From contig JBNGIS010017679.1 of the NCBI GenBank assembly GCA_049999725.1, positions 1-45,349 on the forward strand: a DNA stretch of 45,349 nucleotides. Reading direction: 5' to 3'. Both the position numbers and the translations under genes were made by a program. Positions 12,241 through 22,811 of this stretch are shown here, one piece after another. The stretch's first letter is position 1. Every line of letters begins with the position of its first letter. The notes beneath the pieces were generated by a model that saw only the letters and a program-made list of their open reading frames with translations, did no database searches and was not told where the DNA came from. Source of the stretch: Haplomitrium mnioides (lineage: Eukaryota; Marchantiophyta; Haplomitriopsida; Calobryales).

Positions 12241-13325
12241 TGTTGAGAACCATTGTTGAGTGGGAGGATGGATCTTGGGAAAGATCCAAGTCTAGTCCTT
12301 CCCAAGGTTCAATTCTAGGAAGGGGGCACTATTGTAAATAGATTTATTGTTAACCTTAGCTAGCTAGGATAGTTAGTTGTAGTTAAGGGGACTGCCACGT
12401 GTCAGCACCTGGGGGCTTCCTAGGAAGTTGACTATTTCTTGAAGATACAGAAGTCAGCATGTGCCTGCATGGGCACATAAATTTTGACTAGGCACTGACT
12501 AGCATTTGGAGTGGGTGGGGATTACAAGCATCTGAAGTAGGCGCCTACAGGCATCTAGATGGGTGCTTACGGGCATCTAGACTTGGTGTGTGCAGTCCTC
12601 TCTTGTATAGTTGTTTAGTTTGCAGCTGCGGCTGACTCAAGTATATAAACAAACAGAGGACCCATTCAAGGTATCCTCATTTTCACACATATCATAAGTC
12701 CATCGTTTTCTTGCCTAAGCATGTTTATTTGCAGAAGGAGAGCATTCCCGTTTCTTGCTAATGGCGCAGACCAAAGAGAGGTCGTTTGCTAATCGCGAAG
12801 CCTGGGGAAGGACCTTGATTCTGCCATCGCGCATACACGGCAGGCACGCTCCGTTTTGCCATCGTGTTTGCTCCTCAAGAGGTGTCCCGTCAAACAGTCA
12901 CGCATGCACAAGAGGGAGACGCCCAGTTTTTGCATCACGCGAATGCAGAGAGACCCCCGTTTATTGCTAATCGTAAAGCTATGGGGAAGGCGCCCCATTT
13001 TGCTAATCGCAAACGTAGGAGGGAGGCATTGTTTTGTTCATCGAGCAGTATGCATTTTGTCTGCCATCGCAACGATGGTATTTCGTGCTATCACAAAAAG
13101 GGAGATCGCACCGCGACTCCATTAACGCTTGCGAAATATGCTAATGCTCATATCAAGCACCCGCAATTTTTCCTCTTGCCTGCGATTCTAACAACAAGAA
13201 GAAAGAGGGGAATTTCGCTGCTAAGAAAAATCAACATTCAAAGTTGATATTTTCTCTCACGAACAGTGACAAACCAGATTCGAAGCTACATTCCAAGTGA
13301 AATTTTTCAAATCGATTTTTCATTA
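12241..13325 (+). repeat. Copia 5' LTR
   Basis: Starts TGTTGAGAAC and ends ...TTTTTCATTA, directly before the primer site. It matches 17138-18186 over its length with indels: the 5' copy has extra sequence around 12510-12570 and lacks a short stretch near its 3' end. The terminal bases are TG...TA, not the usual TG...CA, in both LTRs. The part downstream of the TATA box (12750-13110) is made of degenerate repeats of a 'tttgctaatcgc...gggagg' word. Confidence 0.9.
12642..12649 (+). promoter_or_regulatory. LTR TATA box
   Basis: TATATAAA, in the setting ctcaagtatataaacaaaca, is conserved in the other LTR at 17492-17499. It is the likely start-setting promoter element of the retrotransposon transcript. 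Confidence 0.65.
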
Positions 13326-13339
13326 GGTTATGGGCCCAC
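13326..13339 (+). promoter_or_regulatory. Primer-binding site for a half initiator-Met tRNA
   Basis: GGTTATGGGCCCAC directly follows the 5' LTR. Its complement, GTGGGCCCATAACC, equals the anticodon-stem-loop part of plant initiator tRNA-Met as I recall it, not the tRNA 3' end. Priming from a tRNA cut in its anticodon arm is established for Drosophila copia and yeast Ty5. The match is 14 of 14 and it begins at the LTR edge. Confidence 0.85.
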
Positions 13340-14500
13340 AAATGCATGGGACGCTGAAGAATTTGTTGAAGAACTCAAAGTCACAAATCGGAGAGATTGT
13401 TCCTATTCTATGCTAGACAATATGGGAGTAACAACATGGAAGTGCATGTTGAAAGGACACCCACTACAGCAAAATTAGCAGATAAGGTAAATGACATGGA
13501 AAAAGTCACAAGGCAAAATCCCATGGCATATGGAGATCCTTGGAAGACAAAAATTTCATGTAGAAGAATGATGGCATTCCTAAACCTAATGACATTAGTG
13601 CCAATAAGGAGGAAATGAAAAGAGGATCCAGGCAGATCATCATGCTCTGATCTTACTGAACTTGGGAAAGACTCAAGTCACCCAAGTTATAATCTCACTA
13701 TTGAAAGTGAAGAACAACCTCAAGTAGGCTTATGAGCAAAAGAGGTCTTGCTAACCTAAAGAAGTGTTCTGACTTATAAGCAAGCCCCATGAACTCTAGA
13801 AAGCAGTATATGTCACCAGAATGGAGAAGTTCTTCACATATATACCAAAATCGAATCAAGCCTCAAGGCAGCCTGATGATCAAAGATGTTCAGGCAGAAG
13901 AAGGCAGCAGTATAGATTCACACTAGTTGCAAAGAAAACCAAAGTTCCACAAGTATGCATATTAGCAAGGAGTGGGAGCTTGGAGAAGATTTTGTACCTT
14001 TGAAGCTCTTGGTGAATTTAGACTGTCATTGGAAGCAGGTTTGCCATACTTCATCTCAACAATCCAACAGAGGCAAGAGCAAGACCAAGTTGAGTGACAG
14101 AGATAATGGTGCGAGATAGCTCAAATGATGAGCATGAGCTAGTCACAGCACATTAGTCTCAAGAATCAGAGCAGTATATTTGAGAGGTGATTGCACTGAA
14201 CAGAGGTGGTACCTAGATTCAGAAGCAATAGTCATGTCTGCAATTAGAAAGTCCATGAGTAAGACCTGACCCGAATGCAAACCAGGAGGCTAAGGAATCT
14301 AGACAAGGACAGCATGATTCACCCCAAAGCAAGACTCTGAGAAGTGAGTGCACTAAACATTGGTGGTACCCAGATTCAGAAGCAACAAGTCATGTTTGCG
14401 ATCATAATATCTAGGAGTAAAGCCTGACCCAAATCCAAACTAGGAGGCTCAAGTACTTGGATAAGAACAACAACATGATTCACTACAAAGGGGAGATTCT
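13340..14500 (+). pseudogene. Copia gag/protease relic with 157-bp duplication
   Basis: Gag itself is not recognisable; short open pieces occur at 13266-13618. Protease active-site relics read RWYLDSEAI (about 14204) and WYPDSEATSHV (about 14364), compared with the family pattern W.LDSGATSH; the active-site Gly has become Glu. The two relics are copies of one site: ggtggtacc at 14205 and again at 14362 shows a tandem duplication of 157 bp (roughly 14182-14495). Confidence 0.6.
14182..14495. repeat. 157-bp internal tandem duplication in copia
   Basis: Two diverged copies share cactgaacagaggtggtacc / cactaaacattggtggtacc, agattcagaagcaa, agacctgacccgaatgcaaa / aagcctgacccaaatccaaa and acatgattcac-type ends. 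The copies differ enough that the duplication is not recent. Confidence 0.8.
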
Positions 14501-14619
14501 CATAAGTCACTCCAATAGCTGAATGTTCTATATATAGGAAATAGAGCAGAGGATATACACTGATAAGTCTGGATGTAGGGATCCTTTATGGGGGAATCAC
14601 CATTTCAGAGGAGAACACT

Positions 14620-15480
14620 GTCATCACAGTAACCCCAGAAGAATCTGACTTACAGTTACGATACAGAAGGCTAGGATATTTGTGTGCAAGGAGAAAACAA
14701 CACCGCCAACCAGTGCCCAAGAAATCAAACATTGCAATGATGCACATGCTAGATATGATCCACTCTGATGTAAGTGCACCCTCATAAAGTCACCTCTACT
14801 AGAGGAGCCAGGTACTTTCTGACATTTACAGATGACAAAAGTAGGAACCAATCTTGTATGTCATTCAGACCAAGGACAAAAAGAAAATCTTGGGAATTAA
14901 TTGTCAACCTAGCAACCAATGAGCTCCACACTTTAGTGAAGAAACTGAGAGCAGACGGAGAAGGTGAATAGACAAACGAGGAATCAAAAGCCAAACAACA
15001 GCTATGAGCAAGCATAGTACAGAATTGTGTAGCTGATCGGCTGAACAAAAACGCTGGTTGAAAAGGCTAGATGCATGTTGAGTGAGGCTGGCCTTATTCG
15101 AAGGCATTTGGTTGAGACCATAACTACATTTGACTATCTGCACAATGTTGGCCTTTCATCAACCTTAAAGGGGAGAAAACGCCAATAGGAAGCATGGAAG
15201 GAATATCGGCCTAGAGTCAGGGGTATCATTTGCTAAACCACAAGTCAAGGAAAATCATCTGCAGCAGGGATGTCATTTGTAAAGAGACCAAAACCTGATT
15301 CCAAAATAGAAGTTGAGCCATCCGGTGAGAGACAACCAACATCAGACATCAAAAGATGAGTCTGAGCGTATATGTCCAAGCAGGAGGATATCAGAGCCAA
15401 TGGACAAGGAGGTCCAAGAGGAATGACACAGGGATTATCTGAACAAGTGGGAGGATGGAAAAGATTTTGATACAAAATCT
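14620..15480 (+). pseudogene. Copia integrase relic
   Basis: From about 14640 the translation gives a pre-integrase stretch (LQLRYRRLGYLCARRKQ), then LDMIHSDVSAP near 14750 with the first catalytic Asp, and in another frame RGARYFLTFTDDKSR (14801-14845), the conserved stretch with the second part of the core. The expected downstream 'HN..AER..RT' region survives only as fragments near 15040-15090. Several frame changes and stops make it non-functional. Confidence 0.75.
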
Positions 15481-15774
15481 AATGGGCCTAGAAGACGAGG
15501 CAGAATTCAAAGACAACCAGAGTTTTATAGCATTGACAAAGGCATGCCTGTCTCAAAAAAAGGTGAGACAAGGAGCCTGTCAGATTTCAATGTGCAAAGG
15601 ACAAAATTATGCATGGCAGCCAGAATTGGGGATAAGGATCTCACAACCCTCACACAAGAGCTTTCAAGCCAGAACGTTGAGGATCGAAAGGCAGCCATAG
15701 CAAAGGAACTGCACTCCTCAAAACCGCACCTGGAGGCTTGTAAGACTGGAGCAAGGAGGAAAGAAATAATCTAC

Positions 15775-16535
15775 ACAGTGGGGTTTCAAGATAGCAAAGG
15801 AATTCACCGAAGTGGAAGGCCTTGACTACGATGAATTTTTTTCCAAATGTAAGTAAAGGTTACCTCTATCATATGCATGTTGGCACTCGCAGCAAAGCAT
15901 GGTTGGGAAGATGGGAAGTAGAACAGATGAATGTCAAGACAAGAGATCTTGATAAAGAAATCTTTATGAAGCAGCCATAAGATGCAGCTCAATGAGATAA
16001 GAATAGATCGATGTCAAGACAGTTGATCTTGATAAAGAAATCTTCATGAAGCAGCCAGAAGATGCAGCTCAAGAGGATAAGATCTGTCTATTGAAGAAGG
16101 ACATTTGTGGACTGCAGCAAGGATCCAGAACCTTCTCAAAGAAATGGATCAATTACTTGCTAAGTGAAGGCTACCACAGAGGCAGATGAATGTGTCTTCA
16201 TCAAATCAGGTGAGCACAAAATGATTGCACTCTACATGGATGACCTGTTATTGCTAAGTGCCAATCCTGAGACAAGGACAAGAGAAAGAAGTCTCTTAGT
16301 CAAGTCTTTGAGATTATGCCTTAGGGAAGTGCAGTACCTGTTGGGTATACATGTGACCAGAGACAGAGAGGCTGGGACAACAAGCCTGAACCAGTCCCAA
16401 CATGTGAAGAAGGTGATTTCCAAGTTTGGCATAGAGGACTACAAATCTGTTGAAATACCAATAGAGAAAGGACTGAAGCTAACAAAGGAGATAAACTCAC
16501 AAAAGGGACATGAGCAGGGTACCAAAGCACTATAG
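15775..16535 (+). pseudogene. Copia reverse transcriptase relic
   Basis: Recognisable pieces are MLALAAKHGWE (about 15877), DLDKEIFMKQPEDAAQEDKI (16027-16085), CGLQQGSRTFSKKW (about 16110), then the catalytic box IALYMDDLLLLS (about 16222-16257) and VQYLLGIHVTRDREAGTTSL (about 16330). The longest open piece is 16164-16535. Copia elements usually have YVDD at the catalytic box; here it is YMDD. An 80-bp tandem duplication (15931-16010 and 16011-16085) interrupts the domain. Confidence 0.85.
15931..16085. repeat. 80-bp tandem duplication inside the reverse transcriptase
   Basis: atgtcaagac followed by gatcttgataaagaaatctt occurs at 15931 and again at 16011. The second copy is a little shorter and keeps the better reading frame. 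Confidence 0.88.
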
Positions 16536-16539
16536 GGAG

Positions 16540-17095
16540 TCTGATGTACTACAAGGTATGCACAAGACCAGATTTGGCCCATGCTATTGGAATACTATGC
16601 AAATCCATGCACAATCCAAGTTGCCCGCATTGGACAACCATCAACCAAGTTTTGAGGTATTTGTAGGGGACTGTGACTGCAAAGTTAACATGCAACAAAT
16701 ATGATGATCCAACCTTAGTTGGACATGCAAGATGCAAATTGGGTAGGAACCTAGGTGATAAATCATCCATATCTGCATACACTTTTCTTTTGTGTGGAGG
16801 AGCAGTGAGGTGGTCCAGATAGAAGCAAACTTCTACTAAGGTTGAGTACATGGCCCCCCACACATACAACCAGGGAGGTCATCTGAATCAGAAGGCTCTT
16901 GGTAGAGGTTGGTCACAAGTAGAGTGGACCAACTACAATTCATGGGGACAACATGGGCAACATTTACCTATGCAAGAAACCATTCCATCCGCTAGAAGAC
17001 TGGGACAAAGATTGACCTGGAATTCATTGCTACAGAGGATATGGCTGCAGATGCTCTCACTAAGGCTTTGGCTAGGCCTCAACATTTGAAATGTG
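16540..17095 (+). pseudogene. Copia RNase H relic and C terminus
   Basis: Fragments in changing frames: VCTRPDLAHAIGILCKSMHN (about 16556), SAYTFLLCGGAVRWSR (about 16773), TKVEYMA (about 16837), and the terminal signature EFIATEDMAADALTKALARP (about 17022-17081) followed by QHLKCVHLLGLYLG and a stop. This is the classic copia RNase H end just before the 3' LTR. Confidence 0.85.
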
Positions 17096-17128
17096 TGCAC
17101 CTCTTGGGATTGTACCTTGGATAGTCCT

Positions 17129-17137
17129 GAGTGGGAG
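17129..17137 (+). promoter_or_regulatory. Copia polypurine tract
   Basis: The purine-rich gagtgggag lies directly before the TGTTGAG start of the 3' LTR, the usual place for the plus-strand primer of reverse transcription. Confidence 0.65.
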
Positions 17138-18186
17138 TGTTGAGAACCATTGCTTAAGTCAGAGGATGGATCCTCGGAAAGATCCAAGTCCAGTCTTTCC
17201 CAAGGTTCAATTATGGGAAGGGGGCTCTATTGTAAATAGATTTATTGTTAACCTTAGCTAGCTAGGATAGTTAGTTGTAGTTAAGTAGACTGCCACGTGT
17301 CAGCACATGGGGGCTTCCTAGGAAGTTGACTATTTCTTGAAGATGCAGAAGTTAGCATGTGCCTGCATAGGCACATAAATTTTGATTATGCACCAACGAG
17401 CATCTGGAGTGGGTGCTTACGGGCATCTGGACTTGGTGTGTGCAGTTTTCTCTTGTATAATTGTTTAGTTTGCAGTTGTGGCTAACTCAAGTATATAAAC
17501 AAATAGAGGACCCATTCAAGACATCCTCATTTTCACACATATCATAAGTCCATCGTTTTTCTTGCCTAAGCATGTTTATCTATAGAAGGAGAGCATTCTC
17601 GTTTCTTGCTAATGGCATAGACCAAAGGGAGGCCGTTTGCTAATTGCGAAGCCTAGGGAAGGACCCTGATTCTGCCATCGCGTATACACATGAGGCACAC
17701 CCCATTTTGCCATCGTGTTTGCTCCTCAAGAGGCGCTCCGTCAGACAGTCTCACATGCACAAGGGGGAGACACCCCATTTTTTGCATCGCACGAACACAG
17801 AGAGACCCCCATTTATTGCTAATTGCGAAGCCATGGGGAAAACGCCTCATTTTGCTAATCGCAAACACAAGAGGGAGGCTCCGTTTTGTTCATCGAGTAG
17901 TTTGCATTTTGTCTGCCAACGCGATGCTGGTATTTCGTGCTATCACAAAAAGGGAGATCGTGCCGTGACTCCATCGACGCCTACAAAATCTGCTATTGCT
18001 CATATCAAGTAGCTACGATTTTTCCTCTTGCCTGCGATTCTAACGACATGAAGAAAGAGGGGAATTTCACTGCTAAGAAAAATCAACATTCAAAGTTGAT
18101 ATTTTCTCTCACAAATAGTGACGAGCCAGATTTGAAGTTACATTTCAGACATTCCATGTGAAATTTTTTAAATCAATTTTTCATTA
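17138..18186 (+). repeat. Copia 3' LTR
   Basis: Starts TGTTGAGAAC and ends TTTTTCATTA before satellite DNA. It has the same TATA box (17492-17499) and the same degenerate internal repeats as the 5' LTR. A reading frame of about 120 codons (17644-18012) matches one in the 5' LTR (12864-13247) but looks like none I know and is probably a by-product of the repeats. Confidence 0.9.
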
Positions 18187-18727
18187 CCAAAAACATGTGT
18201 TGTGAAGTGAAGAGCGGAACTATCGAGAATGTTTAGATGGTCAATTTTGATTTGTCAATGAAGTGCCAAAATGTGTGTCATATAAGGAAGAATGAAACTC
18301 TAGAGAATATTTAGATGGTTGATTTTAAGCTATTAATTAAGTCCCAAGAGCGTGTGTACTTAAGTGAAGAATAGAACTTTAGAGAATGTTAAGATAGTCA
18401 ATTTGAAAATGTCAATGAAGAAAAAAAATTATGGAGAATGTTTAGATAGTTAGTCTTGAGTTGTCAATGAAGTGCCAAAAACATGTGACCTGAAGTGAAG
18501 AATAGAACTATAGAAAATGTTTGGATTGTTAATTTTAAGTTGTTAATAAAGTGCAAAAAAGCATGTGTTATGAGGTGAAGAAGAAAACTATAGACATATT
18601 TGAGATGGTTTACTTCAAGTTGTCAATAAAGTGATATTGTGTGTCATGAAGTGTACTCAAGTGAAGAACAAAACTATAGGGAATCTTAAGATGGTCAATT
18701 TTGAGTTGTCAATAAAGTGCAATAAAT
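18187..18727. repeat. 79-bp satellite, block C
   Basis: About 7 units. The first bases, ccaaa, are the right target duplication of the copia element, so this block was once continuous with block B. It ends near gtgcaataaatcaatac, where unrelated DNA begins. Confidence 0.9.
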
Positions 18728-20100
18728 CAATACTTAGCTCTTTGAGCATTTTTTTGTATTTCATAAAATTATCAAAAGTCACGTAACAATTGATTTATAT
18801 ATTCTAATTCATTCTTAAACTTTGCATTGGAAATATACGACATATAATTGACGAGTTTGCATAGGAAGATTATAATTCAATTGTTGTATGCAAAGGAGAA
18901 TTGATGGAGAATTGATAAATGCAATGTGCGAGCATTGCAATCTTCTCTTATATAATTTGCATCAAAATCAAGCAGGCAGAATTTTAGTAGCTACTCAATC
19001 TCTTATATAGAATATTCCAATTTATTCTATATCCAGCTTTAGAGCTCATCTTTAATCTATATCTGAATCCCAAAATTTAATTTATTTTATACCAAACTCT
19101 ACTACCAAGATTAGTTATACATCGACCTCCGCCAACTTGCTAAAATCTGCATCAACATTCTATCGAATTCTTCTTTGACTAGTCGCAAAAAGAAAACTCT
19201 AGTTGGAACTCAAGCTTGAGGTCTTCTTCATGTATAACAGAGAACAATGCAGATTTTCTCAAACTCATTGTCGCTCCCCTGTTCCGGGCCTTAACCTTTT
19301 CAGGTCCTGCTTTGAGCGCAGGGGAGGACAGATTGCGGGCTTTCAGGTTCTTTTCTGAGATGGCCCCTTGCCAGTTACCACTTTTAAGCTCTAAGGATTC
19401 TTCCTTTCCTTTCTAGCCTTTAACACACCACTCTCTCTCACTTCTGGTTGCACTCAAGTTAGTTACTCAAACACTCCAAGGTCCACATCCATAACACCTA
19501 GATGTGATTTGTGTGATTCTTCCGCTTTATTCAGAGGACCCAATGTCTTAGGCCCTGCCACCTTATTTGTGCTTGGGGCAAAATGAGAGTTGTGACTTGC
19601 ACCAATGTTCAACACAATAGGTCTGGACTCCCCCTTTCAAGGTTGTCATAATATTGACACAACTATTTCCTAGCTATTCTAAGTATGATCTAATTCCTAA
19701 GCTCTACTTACAGGACCAAGAACAGAGGGCATTCACCCTCATGATCACTTGGTTGTGTCTAGGGGTTTGACTCCCCTTCTAGAGTGGTCCCAGGGTCTGC
19801 TCAGCTGGTATGGCTGTCTCTTAATCTAATTAACCTACAGAAATTCAATGCAGAATACAAAGCTAACTACACATATATGGACAAACGATTTATACAATAT
19901 ATGCAAGAGAAAACAGAGTTCTTGAAGGTCCTTTGGATTTCCACCAACTGGTTCCTTCCTTCTGAATCTTTGTTGCCTTACAACCTGCAGCCCAGCAACC
20001 ACCCACACACCCTCCTCTCCAGATAGTTTTTTAACTTCCCTCGCGAGAAGCCCTGCTTTTACTTCCTCAAGTTAGGAAGAGAGTTTATATGACTTCCACC
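18728..20100. other. Unidentified intergenic DNA
   Basis: AT-rich up to about 19200, then of mixed composition. No gene or known element is recognised; the longest frames are short and unconvincing. The words gactccccctt and gactccccttct recur near 19627 and 19769. Confidence 0.4.
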
Positions 20101-22811
20101 TCTGGAAGACAGCTTTCCCAGCTGCAGGTAGCTCACTCCACCCCCGAGCCTCGACGGGTCATCCCGCACAGTACGCAAGTACTAACACAGCCCCCCCCCC
20201 CTTCTCTCAGCTCCACTTGAAGAAACACACCAAAGTGTACTCCAAACACTATGGGTTGATGCACTTACCCAAGGAAATGTCGAGACAACTCCAAGCTCCT
20301 CACTTGGCAGCCTCTCCTTAGTTCTCGGCAGGTCAAGATCCCTTCGAGCTATCGTATTGGTCACCCTCCACGGGCAAAGACGAGTTCACTTGGATTGCTC
20401 GAGCATCCAGAGCTCCTCACTCTGCGATCCTCGGCGCCCCTCTAGTCCACCTCCAAATCCCCTTGGCCCCCTGGAGCTAGTACTCCCGCTTCACATAGCT
20501 CCTCACTGAATCCTCAGCCTTGCCTTACTATGCGCGATTCCCTGGTATCGCATCGTTGTTGCGCCCCGCAATCGCCCGTCCATCAACCCCCAAGAATTCG
20601 AAGGCCAACGATGTATACCCCCCGCAAGCGCTAATCCCTTGAGCTCAATCTGAAGAGAAGGTCGTTATACCCATTGAGCTCGAAGTGGGAGAATGCGATG
20701 CATGGCTCCTTTGTCAGTTAATCCAGTTACCCCGAAAAAGGAAATCGAGCCGCGTGTCCTTTCAGTTGATCAAGAAAGACAAGTACAACGGTAATCTCAC
20801 GAGAAATCCAAGGAATCTTGCAGGAAGAGATTCTGTATATTCCTGCGGAACCAAGTTTGAAGAGGTTCTTCAGAACCGAGTTCCGAAGTGCCCCGCGGAA
20901 CCTAGTCTACGGAATCTCCACAGATTCCTCCGTAGATCCCTACTTCACTCTCCGCGTGCCACATCCTCTACTGCATCGCCGTTCAATGCCGCTCCGCAAG
21001 GGGGTAGGCTGACTGTCGCGTTGATCGCTCCTTCCACAGTTGACCCGCACGTTGGCCAAGGTCCGATGAACTCTTCTCCTTGTGCCGCGTGTCCCGTGAG
21101 CTGCTTCGGGGTCCTTGGAGTTGCCACGTCCTCCGAAGAACGTCGTCCGATGCCGCCACGCAAAGGGGTAGGCGGACCGTTGGCTAACTTCCTTCCAAGG
21201 TTGACCCATGGAGCCCTCTGCGTGCTTCCCAAGGCGCCACGTCGTCCGAAGGCCACCGCCCTGCAAAGGGTAGGTGGACCCTTCTTCCGAAGTTGACCAT
21301 CGGAAACCCTACCAAGCCTCTCAGCGCGCCACGTTTCTGAAACCTTTCGCAGACTCCTTGCACTCGCCACGTCATCCGAAGAGCCGCTGCGGACTCCCCC
21401 CGCTCACCAAATAAGAGCTTGTGCCGATGTTGCCATTTCGTCGTACCTTCGAAGTAAGAACTACGCGCGCTCCCGAGGCTCTCTTCATTGACATTTCCAA
21501 AAGCTTGATATAAGAACTACAAGGCCTTTTCAGACCGTTCACCCCCTTTGAACTTTCGGATGTCGGCCGCACCCCGTCGAACTTTCACCCTTGTAATGTC
21601 GAATCAGCGTTGAATCAACTTTTTGGCGCCGCTTGCTCCTCCGGCGGTCGCACTGGCGTTAGATTGATTTTCCGGCCACCTTCATCTTGCTACTTGATTC
21701 ATCGATAGATCGTCTTTTCGACGTACCCCTCGTTTTTCGCCACCGGATAGGCACCATATCGCTCTTTGAGCTCAGCCTTCTTCCCGTTGGACAGTTCGTG
21801 ATGGATTGTTGTTTCACCACTACCGCGCATCATTGAACCGGATCGTCGAAAAGTTGCCTTTTTGCCTTCACTCGCTCTGATTCGGCCTGCTCGGTGATTT
21901 GTTCCCCTTTCGGCTCTCCTCTGTTTTTCCTTTTGATGGATCCGCGCTAAGTTGCCTCTTCGGCTTCCACGCTCCTCCTCCGCTCAGATCTCTGATGTAT
22001 CATCCTTCCAGCACTCTCCCATTTTCCTTCGGCCAAACTCCCGATAAGTCGCTGTTTCGGGCCCTCCTCCTTGCTCCCCGGTTGGTTTCTTCACGGATCC
22101 CTCTTAACTGGGGTCAAACGTTATAAGACAGATTGGAACCTCGTTAAATGGGATCCCCACTTAGGACGGTGCCTTTCCGCATATTCTCGAGCTTCCTGGT
22201 GCCGCCACATCATCTGTGGAATCCCGTGAAGTGCTTTGTAGACGCCACGTTTCCGTAGAATCTCGCGGGGGACTCCACATTTCCGCCAGGATTCTCAGAC
22301 TCGAATGGAAGAGTTCGATCGGCCCTTGCAGGGTGCGCTCTTGTTTGCAGGATCGAGGCGTCCCTCTTCCCTAGCCTTGCTCCCCCTCGTGACGATCTCA
22401 TGTTCTCATTTTCATCCATGATCCTTGCTTCCCAATTTGTGGCCACTGCAGGACTTATCCGCGATCTGACTTCCTTCGGAGTGCCTTCGGATTTCGTCGT
22501 TGTGGATCTATTCTTCCTCCTCCTGTGATCGCTTTGCCATGGGTGGCCGCTCTCTTCCTTCTCCCCAGGCTCCGATTCCTGCATTCCCCTCTCACACGCG
22601 GGCTTTCATTGGCCTGCTTCAAATTTTGAAAGGTGGCTCCTCTTCTGGCTGGCGATCCCGGTTCCCTTCTCATCTCTTCTGCCATGATCCTATTTCCCTC
22701 CCATGACTCATGCGCCCTGCTCTTAGTAGCGGTTTGAGGGTAATCCGTGGCTTCTGAGAGGTCTTCACACTTGCCAAGGGTTATTGTGTCGCTGACACTC
22801 ATACATCAACA
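20101..22811. other. GC-rich island, possibly a minus-strand LTR or element fragment
   Basis: Base composition changes sharply from AT-rich to GC-rich with many CpGs. Degenerate internal repeats appear at 21000-21300, built on 'gcaaaggggtaggcggacc' and 'gccacgtcgtccgaag' words. On the minus strand the right edge reads TGTTGATGTATGAGTGTCAG from 22811, an LTR-like start, but I could not find a matching end, a second LTR or coding motifs. The 203-codon frame at 20685-21296 resembles nothing I know and is low-complexity. Confidence 0.35.

Larger units (their letters stand above)
12241..18186 (+). mobile_element. Complete but inactive Ty1/copia LTR retrotransposon
   Basis: The 5946-bp element has two LTRs (12241-13325, 17138-18186), a primer-binding site, relics of protease, integrase, reverse transcriptase and RNase H in copia order, a short polypurine tract and a 5-bp target duplication. 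The internal region is only about 3.8 kb and is full of stops, frameshifts and internal duplications, so it cannot encode its proteins. The LTRs differ by many substitutions and several indels, so the insertion is old, yet younger than the satellite it interrupts. Confidence 0.92.

Noticed and set aside
12864-13247. A 127-codon gene in the copia LTR
   Set aside because: A similar frame exists in the other LTR, but it is Cys/His/Arg-rich by virtue of the internal repeats and matches nothing known; LTRs rarely encode proteins.
20685-21296. A 203-codon protein gene in the GC-rich island
   Set aside because: GC-rich DNA opens long frames on both strands here (also 20945-21370 on the minus strand). 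There is no domain, no supported start, and the region consists of degenerate repeats.
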